NCBI GenBank assembly: GCA_025677815.1
Contig: JAIXMP010000014.1
Location: 806,001 to 870,000, forward strand
Direction: 5' to 3'
Length of the DNA stretch: 64,000 nucleotides
Origin: Phascolomyces articulosus
Lineage: Eukaryota; Mucoromycota; Mucoromycetes; Mucorales; Lichtheimiaceae
Position 1 is the first letter of the stretch. Every line of letters begins with the position of its first letter. A program made the translations under genes and the position numbers. Of this stretch, positions 24,673 through 34,756 are shown one piece after another. The notes beneath the pieces were generated by a model. It was not told where the DNA came from. It did no database searches and was given only the letters and a program-made list of their open reading frames with translations.

Positions 24673-24689
24673 CTTCCCCGGCCAAGAGC

Positions 24690-25690
24690 CAGGAAAGCCT
24701 TGTGGCGTAACACGCCACAGTCAGCGCACCCAACATGCGCACACCGTTGGTGACATTGAACCTGCAGCAAAGATAAGAGAAAAGAGGAAGAGAAAGGTAA
24801 TGACAATGATATCCATACTGCAGCCGAATGAAGAATCCAGGACGCCGTACTTTGACTTTTTGAAGAGATGTAAACCGCAATGGCCCAGGGCTTTGAATGG
24901 AACAGAACAAAAGGGGGATCGTATGGTACACTGGATCTCTTATGTGGTAGGAGGACCGGGCTCCGATGCAATTGTTTCCAACCCGAGGAGACAGGGACAA
25001 AATCCATTTTAGAAAACAATACTATAAAATAAAAACCAAATGATGGTTTTGCTTTCTGCTTCCATTGTAACAATCCCTCATTGTAAGAGATTATTATAAT
25101 GGAGTAATAAAGATAACCAATCAAGGTATTTGAAAAGTTAATACATGTCGCGTTCTACAGCTTCCACATGAAACTTTGTCAAATTAAGATATAAAAATGA
25201 CACTCAAACATCTTTACGTCAAAACACAAAACATAAAGCTTTTACTATATTCTTTTTTTTTGTATTTTTTTTTCTTTATGTAAATATGTTTGACGCAGTG
25301 ATTGTTTGAGTATCCATATGATAAATGTTTACTTACTGGATGATTCTTGAAATGGATGCTTCATGTTTTCCAAAATGGCCTTGTATGTCCCCATAGGATT
25401 GGAACCAATCGCACCGTATGCCCAGTCACTACCACATAAGAGAACCAGTGTACCACCCCCTTTTGCCCTGCCCCATCCAAAACCCCAAACCACTGCGATT
25501 TACACCTCTCCAAAAAGCCAAAGCACAACGCCCCTTCATCCCCATCCGACTACAGCATGAACACCATTGCCACCACCTTCCTCTAACCCTTTCCACTTAC
25601 CTTTGCTACAGATCCAATGCCACCAACACCCACCGTCCGCCAGGCGGGGACACCATTGCTCGTTTGGCCAAAACGAGTCTATTTGAAATA
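24690..25690. repeat. Diverged inverted repeat, ~320-bp arms
   Basis: The reverse complement of about 24690-25012 aligns with the plus strand of about 25371-25690. Shared blocks include CTACCACATAAGAGA, CCAGTGTACCA, CACCAA and TTTGCTGCAG versus TTTGCTACAG. The parallel translations also match: LPHKRSSVPYDPPFVLFHSKP versus LPHKRTSVPPPFALPHPKP. The arms are separated by a ~360-bp AT-rich spacer (25013-25370). Indels and stops show old divergence. It could be a foldback element or two oppositely inserted copies of one repeat. No protein family was recognised. Confidence 0.6.
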
Positions 25691-25777
25691 GAAATATATT
25701 GGGCGTAATCAGTTGTCCATTTTTCAACACATATACACATATACAGAATCTTTAATTCATTTATATACGTTACATAC

Positions 25778-26489
25778 CTCAATGGCTTAGAGCCATTAAA
25801 CTATACCGTAAAACGATCAGCCAAAAATGCAAAACTTGAGAGAGGGAGCCAGCTCGACCTATTAAATGATAAATAATTGATATGATGGTAGTTAATAATC
25901 ATAAGATCATTAGTATACTTTCTAGCCAATAACCTTTTTCACAATTGTAAGAATTTACCTCTCTAATAAATAAATAAATAAATAATACGGAAAAATAAGA
26001 GGGAGAAAACTCGACCTATAAATAAAATAATATGATAGTTAATAAAACTCGTCAAGACACACCAGTAACTTTATCCATTTCAACCCCCTTTTTTTCTATA
26101 TAGATAGTTACTTACCTCTTATAAATAAATTATAAATAAATAAATAGGGGGTATATACATGGAGGGAGACTAGCTCGACCTAAATACACAGTAGCGATTA
26201 ACAGTTAGTTCATCATATCCACTTCTTGACCATCTTCACATAATGTCCCATTAAGAAACTTACCTCAAAAAAACAAATATTTACAAAAAAAAAATATGTA
26301 CAGAAAAAAAAAACAGGAGGGAGCAATCTCGACCTATTTTATAAAACATATAAAGGATTAATTATTTTGTTCCATCAAACCATTTTTTACTAACAACATT
26401 TTTTATCATTATCAATTTACCTCAAAAAAATAATTAACACCAACAATGACACCAACAAAAACAAAACTCTGCGCGAGATAAGTGGGGGT
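25778..26489 (-). repeat. Tandem ~157-bp exon/intron-like cassettes
   Basis: Read on the minus strand, five units lie in tandem with exon-like parts at 26421-26489, 26264-26333, 26116-26179, 25959-26015 and 25778-25858. Four of them start directly after a TAG acceptor with GTCGAG and a nearby CTCCCTC. Four end in GAG followed by a donor (GTAAGT, GTAAAT or GTATGT). The intervening intron-like parts are 84-100 nt. Two more unrelated exon-like pieces (26558-26623, 26705-26741) connect the array to the acidic-repeat gene, where a CAAA-GTAAGT donor sits ~10 nt after its stop. The exon-like parts are T-rich and have little coding look. A spliced 3' UTR, a non-coding RNA, or a chance satellite are the options. 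Confidence 0.5.
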
Positions 26490-26839
26490 CTATCAAAAAA
26501 GAAATAAATAAGGTTAGTTTAATATTAAACTCAAACATATTCATGCAAAAAACTTACCCAATAAGAAATAAAGAGAGAGAAAAAAAAGAAATGTTTTTGT
26601 TTTTTTTTGATGTTTTGTATTTTCTATAGGAATTAAAGAATAAATGAAAGATGAGTCAACCAAATGGAATGCATTTATGATTCAAGGTAAATGAAAAAAC
26701 ATACTTTTGTTTTTTTTTTGGGGGGCATATATATATTTTTTCTAATGAATAAAATAAAATAGTAAAAAAACATGATTAACCATTTAAAAATATCCTTTTT
26801 TTTCTTCCTTTCATGAAAAAATAACTTACTTTGTTTTTT

Positions 26840-27761
26840 TTAGAACCATACATTGGTAGCGAGAGGTGAGAGGATATCAATATCCATATCACCTTCGCAC
26901 CAGTCTACCTCCATCCACTCCGGATCACCAAACTCCCAATCGACGTCCATATACTCATCTTCGTCTTCTTCTCCAGCTTCGTCTTCTTCTTCTCCAGCTT
27001 CTTCATCTTCATCTGCTTCTTCAGTATCATCATCATTATCGTCTTCTTCGTTATCATCATTGTCTCCTTCATCAGCAGCAACAACTTGTTGTGGTGTTGG
27101 GGTGGCGGCAACAGCAGGAGGAGCGGGGACAGAAGAGAAAAGAGCGGGAGAAGAGAGAGAAGGGGGCACAACGACCGAAGTCGAGGCAGCAGCACGAGCA
27201 CGTCGGAAACGACGGCCGAGAGGAGCAATGACACGTTCCGAGATAGGAACAGGAGCAACAATTTCTTCTTCATCATCGTCATTGTCGTCGTCGTCGTCAT
27301 CTTCATTATCATTATCGTCTTCGTCATCAGCGGCAACAGCAGGAGAAACAGGAACAGAGGAGACAAGAGCGGAAGAAGGAAGGGGAGAAGGCACAGCGAC
27401 TGAAGTCGAGGCAGCAGCACGAGCACGTCGGAAACGACGGCCGAGAGGAGCAATGACACGTTCCGAGATAGGAACAGGAGCAACAATTTCTTCTTCATCA
27501 TCGTCGTTGTCGTTGTCGTCGTCATCTTCATTATCATTATCGTCTTCGTCATCAGCGGCAACAAATTGTTGAGCTGTCGGGATGGCGGCAACAGCAGGAG
27601 AAACAGGAACAGAGGAGACAAGAGCGGAAGAAGGAAGGGAAGAAGGCACAGCGACTGAAGTCGAGGCAGCAGCACGAGCACGTCGGAAACGACGGCCGAG
27701 AGGAGCAATGGCACGTTCCGAAATGGGAACAGCAGCAGCAATTTCTTCTTCTTCTTCTTCT

Positions 27762-27794
<33 letters not shown>

Positions 27795-28231
27795 TCTTCG
27801 TCCTCGTTGGCTTCACGCCAGACCCGTTCCAATTCTCTCATTCGTGCCTCGACACGCGCCTTATGCTGCTCAGGTGTTTCACCTGGCAACCGAGGGAATT
27901 TACCCCCCACGGATGGGTGGTCATCCGACGGCAATCTCTTTCCACTCAAACGAGGGGAAGAGGAGGCGGATGAGGAGGGAGAAGAAGAAGGAGAAGCGGG
28001 AATGGAGGTTGTGGGAAAAGCTACATTGAGCAAATCCCGGGAGGAATTAAGAAGATCAATGTGATCTTGGTGGGAAGCAGCAGGAGAGAGACGGAAAAAA
28101 GGAGCAGTGGAGGGAAAGGCGGAATTAGATGAAGAAGCAATGGCAGTGGTGGTAGCAGTGGTGATAGCAGCGGTAGTAGCAGTAGCAGTGGTGGATGGAG
28201 TGCCAGCGGAAGAAGATGGAGCGGTAACCAT
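26840..28231 (-). CDS. Acidic repeat protein of unknown function
   Basis: Single-exon reading frame of 463 residues from ATG 28231; the frame stays open upstream to 28336. Residues 1-110 are Ser/Thr/Ala-rich. A helical segment, GETPEQHKARVEARMRELER, precedes a long Asp/Glu run. Then come three copies of a 75-85-residue unit combining an Asp/Glu/Asn block, PISERVIAPLGRRFRRARAA and an Ala/Ser/Val/Pro linker. The nucleotide copies are near-identical, with matching points at 27181, 27406 and 27661, which suggests recent duplication. The C-terminus is acidic again (EYMDVDWEFGDPEWMEVDW). Alternating acidic and Arg-rich blocks suggest a nuclear or nucleic-acid or histone-binding protein, but the family was not recognised. 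A GTAAGT site follows the stop within ~10 nt. Confidence 0.6.
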
Positions 28232-28336
28232 GGTGGATAATTCAACACGAATGGGGATAAGGAAAAAAGAAAAAAGAAAAGAAAAAGGAGCGCACAAGCG
28301 TTTCCATGGCTTTAAATTAATTCCGTCACCGCCCAT

Positions 28337-29008
28337 TCACCAATTTTTTTTTTGGCAGGGAAAATTGCCACACCCAGCTTTTTTATTTTATTACACATAA
28401 CAACACTACCAGCTAGCACATACAACATGGTGGTTTATTATACATACACACATATATATTATTATTATTTGGGTTGTATGGTATATTTTTATTTTCTACG
28501 GTTAAGGGGTAAAGAAATTTCAGTCTGAAACAAACTAATACTGAAAAGGTGCACGGACCATCGTAATGGAACTGTTCCGCGTACTAGATTTTTTTTTCTT
28601 TACGAAATGACAATCATGAGATGGATGAGGGCTATTAATTTAGATCATTATTAATATCATAACTTGATCAATACTGATTCAAGGCAAGTTTTTTTTTATT
28701 TTTATTTTACGTATAAACAAAATATAATGGTGTTTTTTTACAGGAAAAGTACAGGTTATGAAATATTTAATAATAACAGGATCAAAACAAGCTAAGTACC
28801 TGTTTTAGAATCATACGTAAAAATGATACACACATGTAGAGTTTTTGAATTGCATATACACCATTTTTAAATTAATCAGATATAATAATAAACAGGTGTG
28901 CTGATAAATAATGAATAATATATTTGTACCAAATTTTCAAAAATTAGTACTATTTATATGATTTACAGCAACACTGGCTTTATTGGCATTATTGTTATTA
29001 TAAAAGCT
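28337..29008. other. Intergenic region upstream of the acidic-repeat gene
   Basis: Contains the probable promoter of the acidic-repeat gene (about 28340-28480, with TATATA-rich sequence) and the 3' flank of the first HET gene. Nothing else was recognised. Confidence 0.5.
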
Positions 29009-30844
29009 CTATTCGATGATAAACTCCTTGATATCATGAATAGCCTTTTGTTCAAAAATTGTCTTTAAAATTTCATCTGGATCGCTTGAGCTAAGATCAC
29101 CATTATTTGGATCGCCAAGATAATAAATTCCAATAGCCTTGTATCGTTCTTGTGTTGTAGTTATAGTGTTGGTATCATTCATACATTTCCTGAAAACAGG
29201 GAGGTAATAGTCATGAGAATAACCATCAGGAAGTGATAATTTGTGTGACCCTTCCACAGACTTGACAAGTAAATTGTAAGATTTGAATAAAATGGGTAAT
29301 ATAATACATTCTTTACAGTCTTCAGTCAATGAGATAGGTCTTGTTTCCATAATAGATGCGCCTTGTGGCTGATAGTAATGTGTAGCATTAAAACTTGAAA
29401 CATTCCGCATTTTCACAGCCCAGTCTAATAAAGCAGTATTCTCTTCCACTATATGGTATAGATCGACCGCATCATGTCGCTTATTAAACATAGCAATGTG
29501 TTGATTCAATAGTTGATTATCGTGAGACAATGGTGAAAAGTGACCATGGTTATATGGTTTAATTAAGAGTGTTTTGTAATATTTGGTAGTTATATGAAGA
29601 AGCATATCGTCACTTATGAAATGCTGTTGCTGAAGCCAGGTTGTAGTGGTACTTATGGCATCAGAAAGATGTCGTCCAGAAACACCCGTCCAAGAAGGTA
29701 AATGGTGACTCCTCATTTTATTTGCTCGGTACTCCAAACCGCTTAGGAAGAAATTCGAACCAAAACAAAGGATAGATAAGTCGTTTGTTGTTATTGTCCG
29801 ATAAAAGGTATTGAAGATGTCTTTGATGTCCATTTTATAATTTATTTCTATACCACCAAACATATCATGGAAAATATTCATCAAAGAAAAAATCTTGTCA
29901 TGTTCTTTTGAACTTGTTCGAAAATGGGCTTGATTGAGTGCTTGATTAACACTTCCTCCTTCTTCTCCGCCTTGTTTTCGATTTACAAAATCAAGCATCC
30001 ATGTTGGAAATTCATACCTGGTGACAGGTGTGTCGCATGTATAAAAATTATAGGTGTTTGTACCAATCAATAAAAGACGTTTTGAGACCATTGTTTCTTC
30101 TAATGTCCAACTACGTTTCCACCAAAGCGATTTTTGTGACATGTCGCCCAAAGCTTCCACAGCTACTTGTGTATCACCATACACTGGATTCAACATATCA
30201 AACGCGTTCGGATCACTCACATGGACTTCAGGTACAAAAGCTACAGTATAACAAGCATTACCATATATACGATGCATTTGTTTGATTTCTTGATATTTTA
30301 TTTTTTCGTTGGATTGATCAATGCATCTTTTGTCGTACCACAAGTATTCGATTTGGAAATCATTACATAATTGCTGCAGAAATTTTTCATAGGTCACGTA
30401 TTTTATCGTAGCTTTACTCTTGGTGGATGGTAAAAACTGGACAGTGTACTCCTCGTCTTTTTCACTTCCTTCTTTTTTTTCTGTTGGTACCATAGTAATG
30501 GAGTCCCTTTTATTCCCAAATAACCGCTTCTTGAACCTAGTATAAATATCATTGTTCTTGTTGTTATCCATATCATAATAACTATATCCTTCAACAATAC
30601 AATGCTGACCGTTGTCAATACAGTCGTATTCACCATTCTTGGTTTGTACAACATCTCCAGATTGTGCCCAAACGTACGAAAGAGCACAGTACCCCTTTTT
30701 TGCCTCATGGCCTGGTACTTTTTTCCAATCTGAAACGCGCATGAGATAGGTGGGTCGGTAGTCTCCTGCAGTAGCATTGAGTCGATGCTCTGTTGTATCC
30801 ACCTCATTCAATGATTTTTGGTGACGGCAATAGGTAATGTACAT
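29009..30844 (-). CDS. HET-domain protein 1
   Basis: Uninterrupted 611-codon frame. The N-terminal half carries the features of the heterokaryon-incompatibility (HET) domain: KGYCALSYVWAQSGD near residue 50; then FLQQLCNDFQIEYLWYDKRC with IDQ, matching the family's LWIDALCINQ block; IKQMHRIYGNACYTVAFVPE; and WWKRSWTLEETMVSKRLLLIG, matching RGWTLQE. The C-terminal ~300 residues include HHLPSWTGVSG and ECIILPILFKSYN, both shared with the paralogue at 38830-40566. In ascomycetes such domains trigger cell death after non-self recognition. The role here is only inferred. No signal peptide or membrane span was seen. The 5' leader seems spliced (intron 30869-30937). Confidence 0.8.
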   Translation of the reverse strand: MYITYCRHQKSLNEVDTTEHRLNATAGDYRPTYLMRVSDWKKVPGHEAKKGYCALSYVWAQSGDVVQTKNGEYDCIDNGQHCIVEGYSYYDMDNNKNNDIYTRFKKRLFGNKRDSITMVPTEKKEGSEKDEEYTVQFLPSTKSKATIKYVTYEKFLQQLCNDFQIEYLWYDKRCIDQSNEKIKYQEIKQMHRIYGNACYTVAFVPEVHVSDPNAFDMLNPVYGDTQVAVEALGDMSQKSLWWKRSWTLEETMVSKRLLLIGTNTYNFYTCDTPVTRYEFPTWMLDFVNRKQGGEEGGSVNQALNQAHFRTSSKEHDKIFSLMNIFHDMFGGIEINYKMDIKDIFNTFYRTITTNDLSILCFGSNFFLSGLEYRANKMRSHHLPSWTGVSGRHLSDAISTTTTWLQQQHFISDDMLLHITTKYYKTLLIKPYNHGHFSPLSHDNQLLNQHIAMFNKRHDAVDLYHIVEENTALLDWAVKMRNVSSFNATHYYQPQGASIMETRPISLTEDCKECIILPILFKSYNLLVKSVEGSHKLSLPDGYSHDYYLPVFRKCMNDTNTITTTQERYKAIGIYYLGDPNNGDLSSSDPDEILKTIFEQKAIHDIKEFIIE

Positions 30845-32100
30845 ATTAAGCTTTTTGGAGTTCTTTATCTAATGAAAAAAAATGCGACTATCAATTTAAA
30901 GATATCAATCATCAAGTCATTGAGTTGTGACAGTTACCTTGGGTTCACAATTTTCCAAACCTGTATATGTCGTGGTATATTATTTTGTTAGTCTATATGA
31001 TATTGGTGATGAAAACAATACTTAATATTGTCAAAAAGTACCCTCGTCGACGACAGATGACTGTAGAAAAAAAGAAAGAGAAAGCTACAGAAATATGAAG
31101 AGATGTTATAAAAATAACTGCTAAGCCCAGGTAGAAAAACATGGGCGTACAACATACGCTAAACCTACTATATTTAGATGTTGTGTTATGTTTATATTAT
31201 AACTACGGGGTTGACATTTATCTTTACTTTAAAAAACCCCATTGGTAGTTTGCATGAACCATTAATTATATTGCATAACATCATCGTAAATTACAGAGCA
31301 TCCATAGCAGCGGATTCGATATGAAAAAGAAGGTGCCATATATGTTTACTAAACCGTTTTTGAATAGAATAATGATATATAATCATTATCCATAACAAAA
31401 AATACAATGGCGTGATGATTATGTGAACTTTACAATAATTTTTGTATTTACGCTACGTAATATAGGCTTTCCTTGTATACTATATGGGAGTTGGTTTTTT
31501 TTTTACTTGATGTTTTCGATATGGTATGTATGGCTGTGTAAATTGCGTCGTGTATTATAAAATTAGCATATCATTGAAAGATAAACGCGCATATCCTATA
31601 AGGAAGAATAAATTAACCTGTGTAGTACAAACTATTATTACGATCCTATCTGTATGGGGATATTTTCTCTTTCTTTTTATATTTATATATTTTATATATA
31701 TTATTATCATCCATTTAACGATATCAATAAATTCGATGCCCTTCAAACAGTAATGAACTCAATGATTCTAATTCGCTGTAATATAATTAATAATATTGAT
31801 TGACCCAATTATAGGAAGTGTCGTATCCGACCATATAAACATACAGTAAAACGTCTTATTTCATGGACTATGAAATAACAATAATTATTTATTTACTTTA
31901 TGTCGCACGGATATTTCTCATTTAGCATTCCTTGTGTTGGTTACACCCGAAGAAAACTTATACGTGAATTGACAACACTTCATTGTTTCAAGTTGTTTAT
32001 CGTTATTTATTATTAGTAATACTAACGTCTTCATTACCACTATAGTATACATTCTAATACCATCATCCGTCGTTACAATTATTATCATTGAAATATACAC
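30845..32100. other. 5' leader of HET gene 1 and intergenic DNA
   Basis: Minus-strand splice signals upstream of the HET start suggest a multi-part 5' UTR: a 23-nt exon at 30938-30960, flanked by an intron 30869-30937 and a further acceptor at about 30961-30962. The rest is AT-rich, with no supported gene. Confidence 0.4.
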
Positions 32101-32105
32101 GGACG

Positions 32106-32276
32106 TGTTGGCTGGAAGCCAACACAATACTAAACGGTCTGGATGACCGTAACCATGGATTAGCGATTAATATAAATAGGACATGATTTTACAATTCAAT
32201 AAACTGGATCGATCTTTTTGAGTCTCGTTGACTTCTTATTGTCTCTTTATTGTTTTTTGATTGATTGAATATTTCA
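32106..32276 (+). mobile_element. Possible solo LTR, ~171 bp
   Basis: Starts with TGTTGGCT, GGA, AGCCAACA (a perfect 8-bp inverted repeat, 32106-32124) and ends in TTCA. It contains TATAAATAGG (32171-32180) and AATAAA (32198-32203), 27 bp apart. The complete Gypsy LTR in this window has the same spacing (TATAAATA 42383, AATAAA 42408). Flanks GGACG and GGAAG match at four of five positions, an imperfect target duplication. No internal region remains. Confidence 0.4.
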
Positions 32277-33000
32277 GGAAGCGAGAAACAATAGATCGTA
32301 AGTGAGAAATGATTTCTGATGTACGATAAATGCCTTCTCATTTATCATATACGACAATTCAGATATTATGATTGACTTCTCATTTCGCATAGTAAACTAG
32401 TATAAATAGGAGACAGAATTTGTAAAAAGTAGACAGTTTTTTCAATCATCATTAGTTATTAATTGATCACGTATATAATAAAATATTATTATTATTCATA
32501 CACTTTTTGGATAACTTTTCAATTTATATTTTCCACTTGTGGATTGGCATAAATAAATCTAGTTAAAAGTTTTCGCATATATTTTTCTTTATTTATTTAA
32601 GGCCGTCATTCTTTTCATCCAGAGTAAAAGGTTTGGATTATTTTATTATTTTCATTCAGGATCTTAGGTATAAATCCCATTTTATCTACTGATACATCCA
32701 CAATTCTTAACACTATAGTATAAATATATAAATAAAACAATACTTATATATCCATTATTACTTGACAACTTTTCTTACATTATGTAAACCATCAAGTGAT
32801 ATATTTTTTGGATGAAATTCTTTGCCAAAGAAGAAGATCTTTCTAGTTGAGAATAATCACATTGTTGGAAAAGATTTTATATGGTTCAAATAGTTATTAT
32901 TAGTTGCATAATACATTCTTTACTTCTGTAATACTAGGGTAAATTCTCTGTCTTGTCATTATTGCCAGGACAAGGTGACATGTATTAATATTTGGCAAAC
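32277..33000. other. AT-rich region between LTR-like and LINE remnants
   Basis: Holds another TATAAATAGG at 32401-32410 and a short stem (GATAAATG, 6-nt loop, CATTTATC, 32325-32346). It may contain further retroelement debris. No gene is supported. Confidence 0.4.
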
Positions 33001-33011
33001 GATGAAAAAAG

Positions 33012-33283
33012 ATGGGTATGTTGTGGAAACCAGCTCAACAGCAAAAATGTGAAGATGGAAAGAATGAACGCCCTGACTGCAAAAGGCCTGATAAATCGAA
33101 CCTCATTGTTTCACCTTGTCTCAATGCTGACGATGTTACATTGATAGGATCCCCAGCAGATATGAAACGTTTATTACGAGCAGCAAAAAGATATTCTCTG
33201 GACCATGGATACAAATGGCACCCTGATAAGTGTGCCATTATTGAACCACCAACTCCAATCCTTGCCTCTAACATCAACAGCCA

Positions 33284-33317
<34 letters not shown>

Positions 33318-34425
33318 TCACAATATCAGCTATACAACTAAACAATATTTTTGGTCGGCAACTTTTAATACCTTGGAATCCCATTTGATCACAATGGTAT
33401 TAATTCTGCACAGCTGATCAATCAACGCACTACCAAAGCAACAGGAAATATGGTTCTACTGCGACAACTTGGTGTGCATCAATATGGTAGTGGTTTATGG
33501 CCTGCTCGAATATACCGCACATTTGTCAGACCAGTCTTTGAATATGTAATATCAATTCCCAATCTTACAGCAACACAAAAAGATAAACTCCATGATGCAC
33601 AAAAATGATGCATAAAAATAGTCCTCAATCGGAATAAAGCAGCACATTTTCCAATTATTGTTCCAATGATGGTGTTAGCAGACCTGTCATCAATGCACAC
33701 CCGTAACCGTACATTACAACTTAAATTTGCTGCTCGACTTCAGAACGTACCTACTACCACACTGGCTCAATCCATTAAACTGTCTTTTCTCTGGAACAAG
33801 AAAAAAGATAAACATTGGAAACACCTTACGTCGAACAACCCTTTTTACCAGCTTTACTCCAAATTGAAATATAGCAACAACCCTCCAAAGGATCCACTTG
33901 CAATAAGCAATCTCCTGAAAATGGGATGAAGAATATAAAAGCCGAGCTAACAAAAAGAAAACTATTCGCTGCCTTCAGGATAAAAGATTGATCGACTCAG
34001 TGTTGTATCTTCCTACTACTTCACGAGACCGACACAGGTTAATAAAATGAAGATTGCATTGACTCCCGTCCTATCCGTTGAATGGTTGTCGATGTGGCTA
34101 CCCTACATCTAATCGAGAACACTTTACGACTTCCCCGCTAATAATGGAAGAAATACTCGATGAATTGTCAGCTACATTTGGAACAATATCCAAACTTAAG
34201 CAAGACATGCAGCCACTCGACTATGTCATAAACCACCTTCCACGTTTAGAAACTGGTTTATCTCGTGGAAAATGAATGAACCGCTGGTTCGTACTAATCC
34301 GTGTTCTCTGGGAAATCGACAGACTAAGTTACTCCGAAGATGACTACGAAGAAGATGAACCAGAACCTGAAGAACCACCGCTACCATCCCAGCTCACATC
34401 CCGATCAACTCAAGGAAACAACTAA
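33012..34425 (+). pseudogene. 5'-truncated LINE (non-LTR) reverse transcriptase relic
   Basis: Only the end of a LINE ORF2-like protein survives, with in-frame stops and frameshifts. LNADDVTLIGSPADMKRLLRA and GYKWHPDKCAIIEP match the RT catalytic block (normally F/YADDV) and the following region. [30 protein letters not shown] and LHDAQK correspond to the RT thumb side. After a stop, the frame continues as CIKIVLNRNKAAHFPIIVP. A Cys/His-type end (GCRCGYPTSNREHF) and an acidic tail (DYEEDEPEPEEPPLP) finish at 34425. An A-rich run at about 34730-34756 may be the old poly(A) tail. Loss of the 5' part is typical for LINE insertions. Confidence 0.75.
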
Positions 34426-34756
34426 TTAGTTTTCCTTTCTCTACTCCCTCCTACATAAAGTTTTCCCTCTTTTTTTTTCCTTTTACAATTGTATGAATAC
34501 CACATCTTTCACAACAGTCCAGCTTTTCCTCTCAAAAGAGGAGTTTTTCAGCTGATGCCATATAACTTTTATGCATGCATAATTTTTACTACAAAGTACC
34601 GGAAGGAAGCGATCATATGCCTATAGGCCCAGGTCAATTCAGTCTTCCACAGTAATAAATATAAATTTTAACCTATGTTGTGGAAACTCTTTTGCTGATG
34701 GCAAAGAGCAACAATTAAAACAATACGTAACAAAAAAAAAAAAAAGAAAAAGAAAG

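Noticed and set aside
26016..26334. Host gene for intron-encoded C/D snoRNAs
   Set aside because: One intron has an ATGATGA, but no matching D box or terminal stem was found in any of the introns.
25778..26489. CRISPR-like or simple satellite array
   Set aside because: Units are ~157 bp with splice-like borders and diverged bodies, in a eukaryotic genome. CRISPR architecture is absent.
26853..28064. Plus-strand Ser-rich ORFs opposite the acidic gene
   Set aside because: Antisense shadows of Asp/Glu codons read as Ser. The minus frame is longer and includes a normal helical segment.
33012..34425. Functional reverse transcriptase or telomerase
   Set aside because: Lacks the upstream RT blocks and has several in-frame stops and frame changes. 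The C-terminal features fit a LINE.
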